Positions 37,428-51,400 of a DNA stretch of 64,000 nt are shown here, piece after piece; the first letter of the stretch is position 1, and every line of letters begins with the position of its first letter. Both the position numbers and the translations under genes were made by a program. The stretch spans positions 62,001 through 126,000 of the forward strand of contig JAVXUO010001080.1 of the NCBI GenBank assembly GCA_033065855.1. The letters are read 5' to 3'. The notes below the pieces were generated by a model. The model saw only the letters and a list, made by a program, of their open reading frames with translations. It did not search any database and was not told the origin of the DNA. The DNA is from Escallonia rubra. Its lineage: Eukaryota > Streptophyta > Magnoliopsida > Escalloniales > Escalloniaceae.

Positions 37428-37596
37428 ACTATGCCTATTGTCCCATGGCATAGAGCCACGGTTATAGAACGGTCCTAATGATGAATCCGGCGACTCGTAT
37501 GCTTGACATTTGTATTGGCAACTGATAGAGAGATCACCAATGTGTGAAACTAGTGAGGAAAGTGTATGGTAAAAGATTGTGAAGTGTAATTCAGAC

Positions 37597-37602
37597 AATA
37601 AA
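37597..37602 (+). promoter_or_regulatory. Likely poly(A) signal of the hydrolase gene
   Basis: AATAAA lies 170 bp after the stop codon, in AT-rich DNA. Confidence 0.5.
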
Positions 37603-38666
37603 AGATTGCAATCTCTTACATCATAGAAGTACATTTTATGAGATTATGTAATATTTCTTATTTCCACATTACTCCTTCAGAAAAAGAAATACTTGGACTT
37701 CGTTTGTGTGAAAGAAATTTGTACTGAAAAAAGTTCAAAGACATCTATACTACTTCTGAAAGGGTGGATCCCTTAAAATTATTTTTTGGACCACAATACG
37801 CTTCTCATATTTTTAAATTCACTTTCTTGCCATTCAAAACACAATTAAGATGCTTAGAATTTAGATTTTTCTAATAATTACATTTTTTTCACTTCCCATA
37901 AATGCTACAGTTAATACTTGGATGTCCTTCTTATTTCTCATAAAATTTACCATCAATATAAGAGTAAAATGCACCAACGACTACCGAATTATGATCCATT
38001 TTTTTATTTTGGTCACCGAAATTTAATTTGTTAAATATTTTTTATCACTGACTTACAAATTTGTCCAAGTAAGCCATTATGTTAACCGGTGTTAAGAAGA
38101 GTCCCATTAAGTGGACATGTGCAAAGAACATGACCCTTAACTCAGGGACAAAATCATCATACCTACCGGATTCTTTACTTTTTTTTTTTTTTTGAGATAA
38201 AAGTGAATCCATTAATTTGTTGTGATATTTTTGAAGTTATGCACATAATTTTTCTACTGAATTGTAAAAACTTTTTGTCACCAAAGTTAAGCATTTAAAT
38301 TGGCTTTAAACTTTTTAGCAACAAAAAAAATGTGAATTTCAGTCTTGTCCCGTAATTCAGGGTTTAACTTTCTTTCTTTTTTTTCCCCCTTAATTTAGGG
38401 TTTTAACTTCCTTCTTTTTCGTGCCCCACCACATGTAGCTTCATCAACGTACAACCCCACTCTCGGCCACTTGATAACCAACCACAATCACCCAAAATCT
38501 TCGTCATCACCCGCAGCTCAATCACCACACTACACCACCACGCGCCACCACTATCACCCAAACCCCTAAATCACCACACTAGAACACCACCAACAACTCA
38601 ATCACTACACTACACCACCATCACCCAATCAGAACCACCCAAACCCCGTCATAATTACCCAAAATC

Positions 38667-38772
38667 GAGAGGAAGAGAGAGAGAGAGAGAGAGAGAGAAT
38701 GGCAGATCTAATGGTGGTAGATCTCTGTCTGTGTGTGTGTGTGTGAGTGAGTGAGTGAGAGAGAGAGAGAGA
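38667..38772. repeat. GA and GT/GAGT microsatellites
   Basis: A GA run (38,667-38,698) and a GT run passing into GAGT and GA repeats (38,727-38,772) lie inside the MULE-like element. Confidence 0.95.
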
Positions 38773-38787
38773 ACGGACATCACGCTT

Positions 38788-39990
38788 ATGTAGCGAACCG
38801 CCGAGAAAAAATCGTAGACCTGGGAAATGTCTAAAACTAGGAGTCGCCATCTTATTTAATTAAATAATTGAAAATAAGAAAATTTGAAAAATGACTCTAA
38901 AAATGTCTAGAGGACCACTAATCTATGAAAATAAAGAAACTAGTTTAGTGACTAAGTTATACGGCCAAAGGTGTTAGACACCCGACAGACCCATTCGTTC
39001 TCTACTTCATTTTTATTGGGTTTTGGCCTTTTAAGACATAACACATAAATATTCATAAACAAACCTTAAGTTTATTTCTATATATTGGCTTGAACTTGAC
39101 ATCGAGGGTCAAATGGCCTATGCATCCGGTCGAACAAAACCGGAATCAAAACCATCATAGTTCGACCGGACCCTATGGGAGACGACCTATACTTCGGTCT
39201 TAGACTCGAAAAAGAAATTGAAAGACTTTTTTTTATGATTTTTGGAAATGACAATGTGGTCACGGGGAGGGGAAACACTCTAGACCACCTAAACCATAGT
39301 AGTCTAGAAAGCAGTAAATATGCCTTGAGAATGCGCTTGCCTAGAAGACTTGGCAACTCCTTATGATGAATACATAATCAAGTGACTCAAGACTACGTAA
39401 AAATGAATATCAAGTGCTAAATTCCCCTTAGAGATGATCTGCTCTAGGGAGAAAAAGCTTATCCTTGAAAATGTAACCCAAAGATCATATTTATAGAGGT
39501 ATGGGCACCAAAAATGATAAGGATGACTATCACAGTCTGTGATTTGATGATAAAGCAGGTTATTTGATGAAAATTGCAGACTTGAAAAAAAAGTCAACGA
39601 ACCAGCCGATTCATCCGACGAACCGGCAGCTTCTTCCCTCGGATGAACTGGCTGGTTTTTTATAAACCGGCTAGTTCACCCCTTAATTTTTTTTTTTTGA
39701 ATTTCATGACATTATATGTCCCTAATACAATAATTATCTCCGATATAATCAGATTGGATTAACTAGATTCAGATATTATCTCCATATCTCATACAATCAA
39801 GGATTAATCATATGTATCAATGATAAATCACAAGATATTTCCAAGTCATGTCACAATCTCTTGACCTTAACTTGGGTTAAACTTAAGTAACTGGACTGGT
39901 GTAACCAACCAGACTGAACTCTAACTGGACTGGACTGGACTACCTATTGGACTTAATCAAATAGATTAGGCTCATTATATTATTAGGCCT
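38788..39990 (-). mobile_element. LTR fragment, unassigned family (boundaries approximate)
   Basis: On the minus strand this tract ends AAGATGGCGACTCC...GGTTCGCTACA, matching the LTR end at 56,200-56,245, where the same end is followed by a primer site. Here no primer site follows, so it is a solo or truncated LTR. The right boundary is a guess based on where spacer-like sequence resumes. It carries several CCGGCNGNTT-type repeats near 39,600-39,680. Confidence 0.45.
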
Positions 39991-40585
39991 AAACTCCAAA
40001 ATAATAAACTTAATTATCAACAAATAAGAAAGATGAAATAAAGCTACAAAAAAATGGGGTGTCTAGACCTTGGTCCCCCCCCTTCCCCCTTCCTCCCTCT
40101 TCCCCCCTACTCATATAAGATTGCCAACATCCAGTACGACCATCACCTTTGGCCAACACTGACCTCCCCCTCCCTCCATGCCTCTTTCTTCTTCCTCCCA
40201 CATCATGAACGAACCCATCCCTAAGCCCACACCGACGACTGCCATCATTACCGCACATGCCCCTAAGTGACGCCTTTGCTTTCTAATGGATCTTGCTGCC
40301 ACTGTCTAAGGAATGAAGAAAAAAAATATCATATCCTGATGAAATGAAGTAAAAGGAAGGGGAGTGAGAGTGAGAGAGAGAGAGAGTGTGTGTGTGTATG
40401 TGTGACGGTTTTGCCCCTGTTGTGATGCCCCATGTGTGCATCACATGACCACTTCACAGGAAAAGACTAACCCGACTGACAGAATGGCTTGACTGAATAA
40501 ATATATGAGTCCAGTGACCAAAATGATTCAGTGACCATAATGAAAAGTGAGTCATAGTTCGGTGGCCAATGGTGTATTTTACTCT

Positions 40586-43500
40586 TAATATAAAGGAGCT
40601 ATATTGAGTGAAACCCATAAGTTGATGCTTTATATAGATAATTAGGACAAGCAAGACCTTGGTGATGATAACTTCCTACGACAGATTAAATAAATTAACT
40701 TTTCTGAACTGACCATTAAATGATGATAACAGTTTTCTCTCAAGATAGATGAATTGTAGTTTCGTGTTGGTTTAATGGATAACTGGTTCAGTTTTTTACA
40801 TTGGCAATGAAAATTTGATAATATGGTTCAACAAACAACAAAGGACTAAAAAATTAGACATGCTCAATCTTTTCTTTTAGTTTTCTTATATTTGGCTTTA
40901 AAACTTGATATTATATTTGTGCGTCTAGACAAATAAGTATGTCAACATGTATGTGTGCGCGGGCGCATGCTTGTGCGTGTGTCTTGTGTAACAAATATGT
41001 TTGTGCAAGCGCGCGCGCACGCGTGTGTGCGTATATAAATATTTATATATAAGGACTTGATCCACTATCTACGTTGCCGTCCATCCTTTGCACATGGACG
41101 AGCCAAATATATTTTGTTTTTAAACATCACCATCCGCCACATTATTTTGACTAAAATGCCTCGTATGGATTTAATGAGTGGAATGGATTGATAGGCAAAT
41201 GGGAAGGCAGTATAGTAAACTTCACCGTTCGCTACTTAATGTAGTGGAGGGTGAAATTTACTTTAAAAAAAAAGTAAATCTGACCCGTCCATCCTCGATG
41301 GATGGACGGTGCTGACAACTTAGCTTAAGTTGTCAGCGCTGTCAATCGATCAACTCCCATATATATATACACACATACATGTATACATACATACATACAA
41401 ACATACATAATTATATATGTAAATACATATTTATATATGTATGTAAGGAATGCTTCCTTCTATTGTTGCACACACTAATCCTTAGCACACTTCACACTCT
41501 TACATACTTCACATTTTCTCTAACTTCTTGTGCCTTCTAACTCTTACTTCGATCCTTTTTATAGATGAAAGGATCAGGTACATAGGATTCTTAAACAGTA
41601 AAAATCCTCTAATATTTTTTGTAGGGCCATGTTTTTCTTTTACAATAGCATACATCTTTATTTTTGTTCCCCACTTGGCTCTGTCATTTCTCACTGGCAT
41701 CTATGTCCATTTTGATCATGCTTATCATGTAGTCCTGAACCATTTTGTACAGCTCAACAGTTTGGCTAGGTAGATCAAGTTCTTCTTGTCCTTGGCTATT
41801 GAACTATTCATAGAGTTTGATTATCTGATATTGACCCTCTTTGGATGGTTCTATGAATGCATTACATCCTCCCAGGATTACTATCTTTCGTACATCGCGG
41901 AAACATGCTTCTTCATGCTCGGCTACTATGTTTTCAATGGTTACATGGATAAAACTGATTCTTTCATTCTTGTCTTTCTCTGCATTTTATGTGTTCAATA
42001 GTTCATCCTGGTATGGCTGGTAGAATTTCATTAACATTTTTATTAGTTAATGGATAAATGAACTAAATCTGGTATGGCTGGTAGAACTTGGTTTCGCATC
42101 TTTCTACCAACATTGACAGTATTTGGACTATAATAATCTTTTGATTGAATCTCATAACTCCAAGAGCATATCGAATTATAGCTAAGAGATTCTCAATCAG
42201 TTGCAGATCTTCTCAGTCTATTTCGATTATGTCCACGAGTCCATGTTCAATCCAATTAAGATTAATCTTGTCTGATGGTAGTACGAGGCTTGGTCATCCA
42301 TAATCCCAATTGAGGAATGTCTTTATTTCTGGTTTGCGAAGGATCTCTTCATATTCATTCTCCTTCATGGATAGTTCTTTTATTGTCGTAGTGATATTAG
42401 ATGAGAGCAATGATTCTAGTTCTTCTAGTAATTAGACTATTTCTTCTTTTTCTTGTAGAATTATCATTCATTCTTCTTCGTTTATATTAAACATTTCCTT
42501 CTATAGTTTCAAACCTTGAATTTCCAAAATCTCTCCCATAGTTATTCTCTTCTGCATTTATTGAACCCAAATCATTTGTTATTAGGTTCCTATTTTCCAT
42601 GAAAGTATCTTGATGTATTTTTCTTAACTTTTACTAATGTTATACTGTAAAGAAATATTTAATTGCACGTAATTATTTGCTTAAACCATCTTTATTATTA
42701 TTATTATTATTTTGGACTTGATCACAGTATCAACTTTAATGTTTCATGTTTAATTCATCATCTAGTGCCTAAGTGCAGAAGCATCTTCAGTTATTTTCTT
42801 CTAAAGTTGTTCGCGCACAAATATGGCACTTCGCATGTGCATGGTTTTCTTTTAATTCTAATTGTTGGTCAGCTGGGAAATATCTAATTTGTAAAATTGC
42901 GTTTTTTATATCTTAATGCAATATCATTGTTACCATGTTATTAATGAGGCAGTTGTCAATAATTTGTACAAAGTAGTAGTTATAAAAGGCTTCCCTATGC
43001 AAAGCACAAGATTTAAAACTACTTAACTTGTAAGAAAACATTGTATGATAAAAATTTCATAGATATACGACTGAAAGCAAAACTTTCTTCACAAATGCAA
43101 AGCACAAGACCAAACTAGTTAACTTGTAAGGAAGAAGGTAGTATAATATAATATCGTACGGCTAGAACTAAAAGCAAATTTTCTTCGAAAACGTGAAAAA
43201 ATTGGAAATGAATAAATGAAACTTGCAAACGTGATTGAGAGACAGAAGAGTCCAACCTTGCACAGTGTGAAGAAGAACAATAATAAGTGAAAAACATACT
43301 TTAGACACGTGGGTAATTCTTTTTCCTATCTATTTGGTTCAATTTTATTTTGTTCTAATGTCAAATCTATATTGTAAAGTACCACCCCAGAATAACTTCA
43401 ATACCCAACGTTTCAATAGTACTAATAAGTACTTCAACTACCATTTCTTAACCAAGTTCGATGGCTAACAGAAGATAGAAGCCGTTAAAAAGTACAAGGC

Positions 43501-44092
43501 TAAGATCGTTATTGTAGAAAGAATGTACAACTATGTCTGGCCGACGTCTGGGCGTACATCAAGCTTCCAACAGCGGAAGCATATGGAATGTCCTTCATTT
43601 TCTCTTTCTCTATATTGCTCCTCGGGCAATGAGCATGTCTCCCTTATCAAAAGTTCGTTTCAATCGAATGCGGAAAACTCATCATAAAGGCAGTGATCAC
43701 TAATGCTCTGAGTTTGAGTTGGCTTCCGAGGTGTCCAGTGAAGAGGCACTTGAGAAGGTGGACAATCCTTCGGTGAAGACCTAACGAGAGGCTGAATTCA
43801 AACACACTCAAGATCAACAAGAATCGTATGAACATCTATGGAGCGTAGCAAGGAGCCTTGGCTTCAGCTATCGTCACCCCACTCAATCCTAAATAAAAAG
43901 TGTTATGGTGAAAGGGCACGGGAGTTATCAAATAGCGGTATCCTAATCCCACGTCTATGGCCAATGTTTTATGCTATGATCGATGGTCCTCCGGCTAGAA
44001 ACTAAAGAAGAGAGCGTCCATGACAATAATATCTTCTTTATATGGTTGTGTGGTTTGGCACATCTTTCCTAGCTTGTTTGTCTTAGGAATAA
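40586..44092. other. AT-rich intergenic region
   Basis: No host gene is recognised. Alternating purine-pyrimidine tracts (40,949-40,980 and 41,008-41,032) and AT/CATA microsatellites (41,358-41,440) lie in the first part. From about 41,500 to 42,600 the minus strand looks coding-like but broken and unidentified. A GC-richer stretch at 43,480-44,090 leads into duplication copy B with no recognised content. Confidence 0.5.
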
Positions 44093-47000
44093 AAGATCGA
44101 TCTTTTTCATAGAGGGGTAGAGGGTTCCCTTATTTCTTTACATCTAGTGAATTGCCTCTTCAGACCGTGTCGATAAATCAGCCTTCAGCCTTTGAGTGTC
44201 TAGTTCAAGAGCTTCCCTGAGTCAATATTAGTTTTGAAAGCTATCTCACATCAAGGAGCAGGACCAAGTGAGAACGGGACTTGAACAACAAGAAAAGTTG
44301 ATTTCACACGGTCAAGACCAAACCCGCAAGAACAAAAAAGAAGCACCTCACCGAAGGAGATTGCTTTTCATCCATCTCTGGAGAAAAGAAAGAATAGGTT
44401 TCCCTCCCCCCCCCCAAAGGCGGACCACCCCCATGGGCGGGGGGCGGGGGGGGGGGGGGGGGGGGGCATGGCAACCCTCAATATTTTTGAATTTTTTTTT
44501 AGTTTCTTAGATAATGTATAAACACATTTAAAATATTTTACAAAAATCCATTATATTGTAACGTTAATTCATTTTGTTTTGTCTTTTTACTCTTTGTGCC
44601 CTATCATAATCTGTATCATTGTCGTCTTCTTGCTCTATCTTCATTCTTCTAAATTCGAAATTCTAAATCTCTACATTACAAAAAAAAAAAAAAAAAAGTA
44701 TAGATTTAGGTTCGTTCTTTTTTTTTTTTTTAATTTTAAATTCTTATAGTTGGTTAACTTATACGTGACTAATGTACTCACATAGCTAATAATCACATTA
44801 GTAATATATTTATACAGTAAGAGTTAAGTTTTTTTCATACAAAGTTAGAAATTTATTTTTGATTAACCTTAGCAAGTTAAATAAATCACTATGCATAGTG
44901 AAAATATATTGTTAGTAATGAAATTAAGCAATCTATTTTGTACTTAACAGATTCAATAGTGACACTAATTATAATGTGTTTTTTATTATTCATGTTTTAT
45001 GTGAACTTGAGCTTCTGAATTCTTTTATGTTTGCCATCAAAAAATATATATATAATTTTTTAGTACCCCCGATTAAACTTTCTTGATCCCCCCCTCCCAC
45101 CCCCGGCCCTCTCCCCCTCTTCCTATACATGCGGCCGGGACCCAGCCACGGCCCAACACTGCACAACTCCATTATGCAGCCGTGACCCACCACGCCGCGT
45201 CCACCAACAACCGTAACCCACTCCTGCAGTCCTGTCGCGTTCATCGCGCAGCTGCACCCAACCAATCTTCTAAACCCAAGCCCACAACAACCCCAAACCC
45301 AAACCTACGACCAAAACCAAACCACCCCAAACCAAAAACCGCAACCAACATGCAACTAATTGACTTTGCAAGTATATTCGCTTTTTAAACAGATGGCAGC
45401 CTCTTTGTTGACCGTGTTTCCGGCTTGGAGATTATTTTTAAGACACATTTTCTATTTTGGTGAAGTTCTTTTACTACGTTTTTTATAATCTTAGCTGCTT
45501 CTATTTTTGTTGACTTGCAGCATCATGTTTAAAGCTTAAGATTCTATCGAACCTTGAAAGCAATGGAAGCCTAAGTTGCTACCGTTTTGCATAATGCCGC
45601 AAGAGCAAAAGAAAAAAAAATTAGAGGGGAAAAAAACCTTCGTTACCCATGGACGTTCATGGCACTTGGTCATGGATCGAAAGCATACCCAACAGACTCG
45701 TACTCGCGGTTAGCTCCCAGACAAACCGAGTGCTGAGAGCCTCTTCCTTTCTTTGTAGATAATGAGTTCAAGTCTCGTGATGGGGACATATTTGGGGTAA
45801 GAGAGTGGTGGAGGCTATCTCAGTGTATAGCTCGATACATTCAATGGACAAGATATAAAAAGAAGAAAGCTTCTTATAAAAAGTTTTTAGGGATAATATT
45901 TATGAACTCCCTGAGATTATGGGCTAATCTCATGCGTGTCATAACTATATAAAAACTATCAAATACCTCCTTTAACGAAACAGTAAACAAACACATATAC
46001 CGAATCTTCTAAAGTGGCTCATTTACCCCATCGTTCGTCTTGAATTTTCCTTTCACATGCCACACTCCCACCTTCATTTTCTTTCTTTACTAATTTCTTA
46101 CAGAACACCCCCTCCCCTTCCTCTCTTGGTCTTCACCCATAGCCACCATACCTACTTGCAAGCCCACAACCACTCACCTCTGCCACAACCACCACAACAC
46201 CACAACGGCCATCACCATTGCCGATCCACCATGACCCATCTCTGAATCCCCACCTCCGTCATCACCAACCACCGCCTGACTACCCACCAAACCCACTGCC
46301 ACACCCGTCATCGCCTGACCGAACCCACAGCCTCAACCGCCACTTCTTAACGGAACCCCCCCATCACCCCATTTCCAAATTCGTACCACCACCACCAACC
46401 CACTTCAATCTCGACATCAGGACCCCCAAGCCCAACATTACCACAAATCCCAAGTTCCACCACAGCACTACCCCAACACCAATCATAAATCTGCACACGC
46501 ACAAATCTGCAAGCAAACGTATGCACACTTGCAGAAATGCCTCACGCACACAAGCACAAATATAGCTTCAGGTTTGAATAAAAGTGACGGTGGATTTAAC
46601 GTTTGTTTGATTTATGTACATATCTGCACAAACCCACACAATGAGGGTTGGATCTGAGATGACAGTGGCCCATGGTGGTCCTGCGACAATGCCAACAGCG
46701 GCTGTACCGGAAGTCAAATGGTAGGTGAAGAAGGTGGCTTGGAGTTTGGAATTGGTGCAAAAGAAAATTTTGTACGAATTATCCAGCGTAATTCCCAAGT
46801 CTAAAAGCTAATTTAGAACCGAAATGTGCCAACTTTTATCAGAATAAACTGCAATTCCAATATGCAGACGACCCAACTTATAAAAAAGCTTTAAATCCTA
46901 AGTGACAGAAGCAGCATATGCATACGATGAAACGAGCCACAGAGTCCATATACAACGAGCTGCATAAACAAAAATGAAAAGTGAGCAAGATCACTACCTG

Positions 47001-48497
47001 GATTTTACCTTTTCAGAAAGTACAAAAAGCACAAAAGAGAGCCTCAGGCAAGATAACAGTTCACTTAATCAACGTTCCCCATACCCAAACAGTCTCCCCC
47101 AGTTTCAAGATGATTGGATGACAAAGTACAGACAACAACACCGCCAGCCATAACATATAACCAATTGATACCTTTTCATGGGTTGGGCCGGGTCTGCAAG
47201 CGAACCCACCGTTACACGCCGCAAGAACACTGCCTCTCATAAAAGGCAACGGATAGATAAGCAATCATGCACTATATTCGAAGGGCTGTGGCGGCTGAGG
47301 CTCCTCGTCAACAGCCATTGCTGAGGCTGGGGCCTGTTGTGCAGGTGCTGATCCAGCGGCAGCTGATGCTGTTGACGAGGGTGCATCAGTGAGGGATAAA
47401 ACTTCGGGTTCTGTTGGACGCAAGTCTTTTAGAAGTGCAAAACCAGAAACTGCTGACTTCACCGGCACGTATCTGCTGTCTTCCAGAAATTTAATGAATT
47501 TCTCCTGGGCAGGAACCACTCTGGCAGGGTTGGTCAAAATCTCAAAAGAAGGCTCAGGTTCGGCCTTCTTCTCAGCAGGAGCATCAACCTACGAAAAGAA
47601 TATAAGGGAAGGAACAAAAAAGTTATAACCTGTCTTGGCATATACAGAAGTTGTTTACGACACTTCGGAAAACAAAAAAAGGAAAAACTCGTACAGTTCT
47701 AAGCTAACAGAGATGATGCAACTACAATATGTACCTGCATAGATTCCCCATCCTTATCACTAGATGATTTCCCTTTTCCTGTGTTTGAGCCACCTGACGA
47801 TGCCACGGCAGCAGATGCATTTTCGTTGGCCTTCTCTGCCTCTTTTTTACTGGCCCTAGACTTGGCTTTTGCTGACGTTGATAAAACTGCAGTAGGGAGT
47901 TTAACAGCGGATGTGGTGGTGGGTACAGTAGTTGGCCGAGGATACTCGAACAACGAAGGTTTTGCATGTGATAAGAACTCAAACTTAGGCACTTTCAAGT
48001 CATAGTTCAGTCCTATCAAGGCTGTGGGAGAGAATGACAAGCTAATGAAATAGATAAGCGGATACCAGTACCACAATTGGCTAAAAACAGCAAGACCAAC
48101 AACCGCAGTGATTTTATCATGCTTTGTCTTGGAAAGCAACTTTATGGTGACATTCCTTCCACCAGCATCTAGAATTCCAGAGGCCAAAATAGCACCCATC
48201 TTACTCATGGTGTCTTCATGCTTATCCAAAATTATTTTCTCCAGTTGTCGCCTAGTAAAAGATAACATGGTCAAACGTTAAAGATTTTAAAAGAAACCAA
48301 AAACAACAACAATAGTTATTCGAATGCTTACCTGAATGCCCCAACCCGACTATCACTAGCTTCATTTATCTGGATCATCACCATAGCCATGGCAATGAGA
48401 GCACCCTGGCGAACAAAATCAACTACATCCGATGTCAGAGGCTCTAGTAATGAAATGGCCTCGCTCAGACCAGTGCCTGCACAGGAAATGCCTACTG
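44093..48497 (+). repeat. Segmental duplication, copy B
   Basis: This is the counterpart of 1-10,682. It runs from AAGATCGATC through the RPN2 3' flank and exons 13, 12 and most of 11 of the functional gene, ending near 48,497. It lacks the Copia element and both copy-A-only blocks of about 0.7 kb. It includes a poly-G run of 21 (44,446-44,466), where copy A has 11. Confidence 0.95.
44435..44466. repeat. Poly-G tract
   Basis: GGGGGGC is followed by 21 consecutive G, with a C-run upstream (44,406-44,415). The homologous site at 341-360 in copy A is shorter and interrupted. It is prone to slippage and to sequencing error. Confidence 0.9.
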
Positions 48498-51400
48498 CTA
48501 AAGCCGCACCATATCGGACATGTGGATTGTAGGACTCCGATAGCAAAGACACAATTCGAGGAGTCTGCAGTTCAAGGGAGTGATATCAATTACAGTACTT
48601 AATCATACACTTGAAATTCCTACCAAACCCAAACTCCAGGAAGATACAAGGAGTAGCTTTTATCCTGTGATTTTCTAAAGTGGCCAAATAAGAATGTATG
48701 CACCATGCACAAATAGAACATTATCAATAAAAACAAGGAAACAGCAAGCAAAGCATAAGTAGACACCATCTCTTGAAAGCAAAACAACTTAAACATCACC
48801 AACCTGTTCAGGATCTGAGTACAGGACAAACCCAAGGGCTAGAACAGCAGTCCGCCTGACATCATCACTCACATCAGATACGGCAAAGTGAAGGAGCTGA
48901 CGGATGGCCTTGTTGTTGCCTGTTCCGCTGTATGCCAAAGCCAATGCATACATGCCACCATAGCGCAATATAGGATCCTGATCCCGAGTCATCTGCTCAA
49001 TTAATGTGTCTGCTTCTTCCTCTCTTCCATAGACAGTAAGGGCTATTCCTAGCGCCAATCCCCTGCAACATGTCATTGCAAGCTTTAAGAAAAGTATAAA
49101 TCAAGAACAAAGCCCGAACAGGCATCGTAACAAAGCCAAACCACACCTGATGATCTTCTCATGCTGTGTCTCGTGTGCATAAGTAAGCATTTCACTCGCC
49201 TTCTCACTTGCAGTTCCAACCATCAGTAGACCCATACTAATACCAGCAGCTTCACCGGCAACAGCACTGTCCGTATAAAGCACGTTTTTTATGTCATCAT
49301 AGATTTCTTCATCAGCAGTTCCTAAAGCCGCCAAACCAAGACCCAAACATGCACCGTGCTGAATAACCTGCACCAGTAAAGGTTAAGAAAATTATATCTG
49401 ACAGTTAGAAAAACTTATGCAACAAAAACACAGTCAAGCATGGTACGGACAAAGCAAGCACCTCAACATTGGTACTCCGTAGGCTGTCGCGAAGAAACTG
49501 TTTGATGCCCTCACCATGGTTTGCATGAATCAGACCCAGAGCATAGAGGGCACCACCTTCTGAGTATGGGCTGCCGCCACCACCACCACCAGCAGCCCCG
49601 CTCTGCGGCAAATAAGGGGCCATAAGTGATCTTCCTTGCTGTAGGTGGCCTCGGTGAATAACACCTAGCCCTGCTGTAGCACTAAATTTAGCCCAATTTG
49701 TGGCCCTGCTGAGCCAGTCCTGAATTTTATACAAGAAACTGCAGTTAGAAAAGACTTACAAACTGAATACAAGATCAACACAACAAAGAATTACATCTTC
49801 ACACTATCCAAGTGTAGATATGAATACCAGATTCTCCCTGAGAAATGTATCCACAGTCGTTCCGGCATGCATAATTGCATTAGCATATATTGTTGCACTG
49901 TGGCAGACACTATTTCTCATCTCAACTGACTGCTTTATGGTCTTTAGAATAAGAAGATCCGACCTGTATGCAAAATCACAACAATCAATATATAAATGCT
50001 TCACTTATAACGTTACAAAATAATAGCTTATACGGCAAAGGTCAACTTTAGTTAGTTAATCCATCGCACTTTATCTAATATGTGATTGAAGAAGTCATCA
50101 TATAACTTTCAGCAGTTATATTCTTCTTTCAAGCAATAGCTGAATACATCAGCAGTCGAAGATAAGTGAAGTGCCTCACTTGTTATGACTGTACAGAAAT
50201 TGCAGAGTCAGCTGTATTGAAGTCTCGCCAGACAAAATTCCTCTAAGTTTGGTCAGCCTCTCAGCATAAGTCGCTTCTTTTGGATCAGTATCAGGCACAT
50301 TTCCACCAATGGCTTGAGTTCCATCTGCCATTTGAACATCTTCTGTTGCAGTGGCATTACCAGCAGAATCAGGCTCAGCCACAGGTTCAGTAGGTTGAGA
50401 CTTGGGATTGGAGAGTCGATCTCTAACATTCAAAAGAAAAGCTTGGTGCTCATTCTCAATAAGATCAAAACCTATTTGAAATGCTAGCAGAGCATCATCC
50501 TTATTTTCAGATCGTAAAAGTTTCTCCAATATGGCTGCAACACCCTCTGGTTTGTTCAAAAACATAAGGCACTGACAAATACTCAAGTAATCAGGAGACG
50601 ACAGCTTCTGATATACTTCAACTAGAAGGCGAAGCACCTGCATCCAACCATGTAGATCTGAGTTAGGACAGACAACCAAAATTGATGGTTCAAATCATCA
50701 CTTTTCTTGACAAACACCAAAATTTAGTCACTGCTATTTCAGGCAATCTAACATACATTATTTTATGGTCATAAAAGCTGGTAGTGACCATCATCCAGTT
50801 TAACCTTTGCTTATGACCGAAAAACCCTGAATGCAATCATCATTCCTGGCCGGTTTGATAATGAACCTATATCATGAAAGCTAATAATGCTAAAAAAGTT
50901 CATAATTTCCTACTAGTAGGTACGTTGACCAACAAAGAGGATACATGGGGTTGTAATTAGCTTATTACACAGCCTAGTCGGTTCACATGCCTCCTACCAA
51001 TCAATTAACTGCGAAATCCAGGATGTGTTTGTCAATATACACTGAAGAATGTCATTATTTATTGCAAATAAGTTAATGTGTCCAGAGTCCGTTCACTGCT
51101 TCCACTAAGTGCAGACAACATAAATTCTACACTTCCAGCCGTTACGGTTAACTCATAATGCACTCTTTCCACATCATGTATACAATGCAAATCAGCTGAA
51201 GGATCTGATCATTTTCTTCTCCTATTTCTCAAAATCACTATGAACCTACATAAATTACTTGAATGAAAAAACTAAAATTACAGCTAGCAATCATTTATAT
51301 TACAAATTAGCTAGAGAAATCAGCAGCAGAAAATAGCTCCATGAGAACATGGAATGGATATGAAAATAAATCTGCTTTGGATAAGCAAGACACTATACCT

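Larger units (their letters stand above)
37961..40585. mobile_element. MULE-like element with long terminal inverted repeats
   Basis: The left end starts AGAGTAAAATGCACCA and the right end finishes TGGTGTATTTTACTCT. The inverted similarity extends inward about 190 bp on each side, including CTCAGGGACAAAATCATCA against TGACGGTTTTGCCCCTG. Long TIRs suggest a Mutator-like element, but the flanks show only AATATA near both ends, not a clean 9-bp duplication. The interior holds CCACC-rich low-complexity DNA, GA/GT microsatellites and a nested LTR fragment. No transposase was recognised. Confidence 0.65.
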
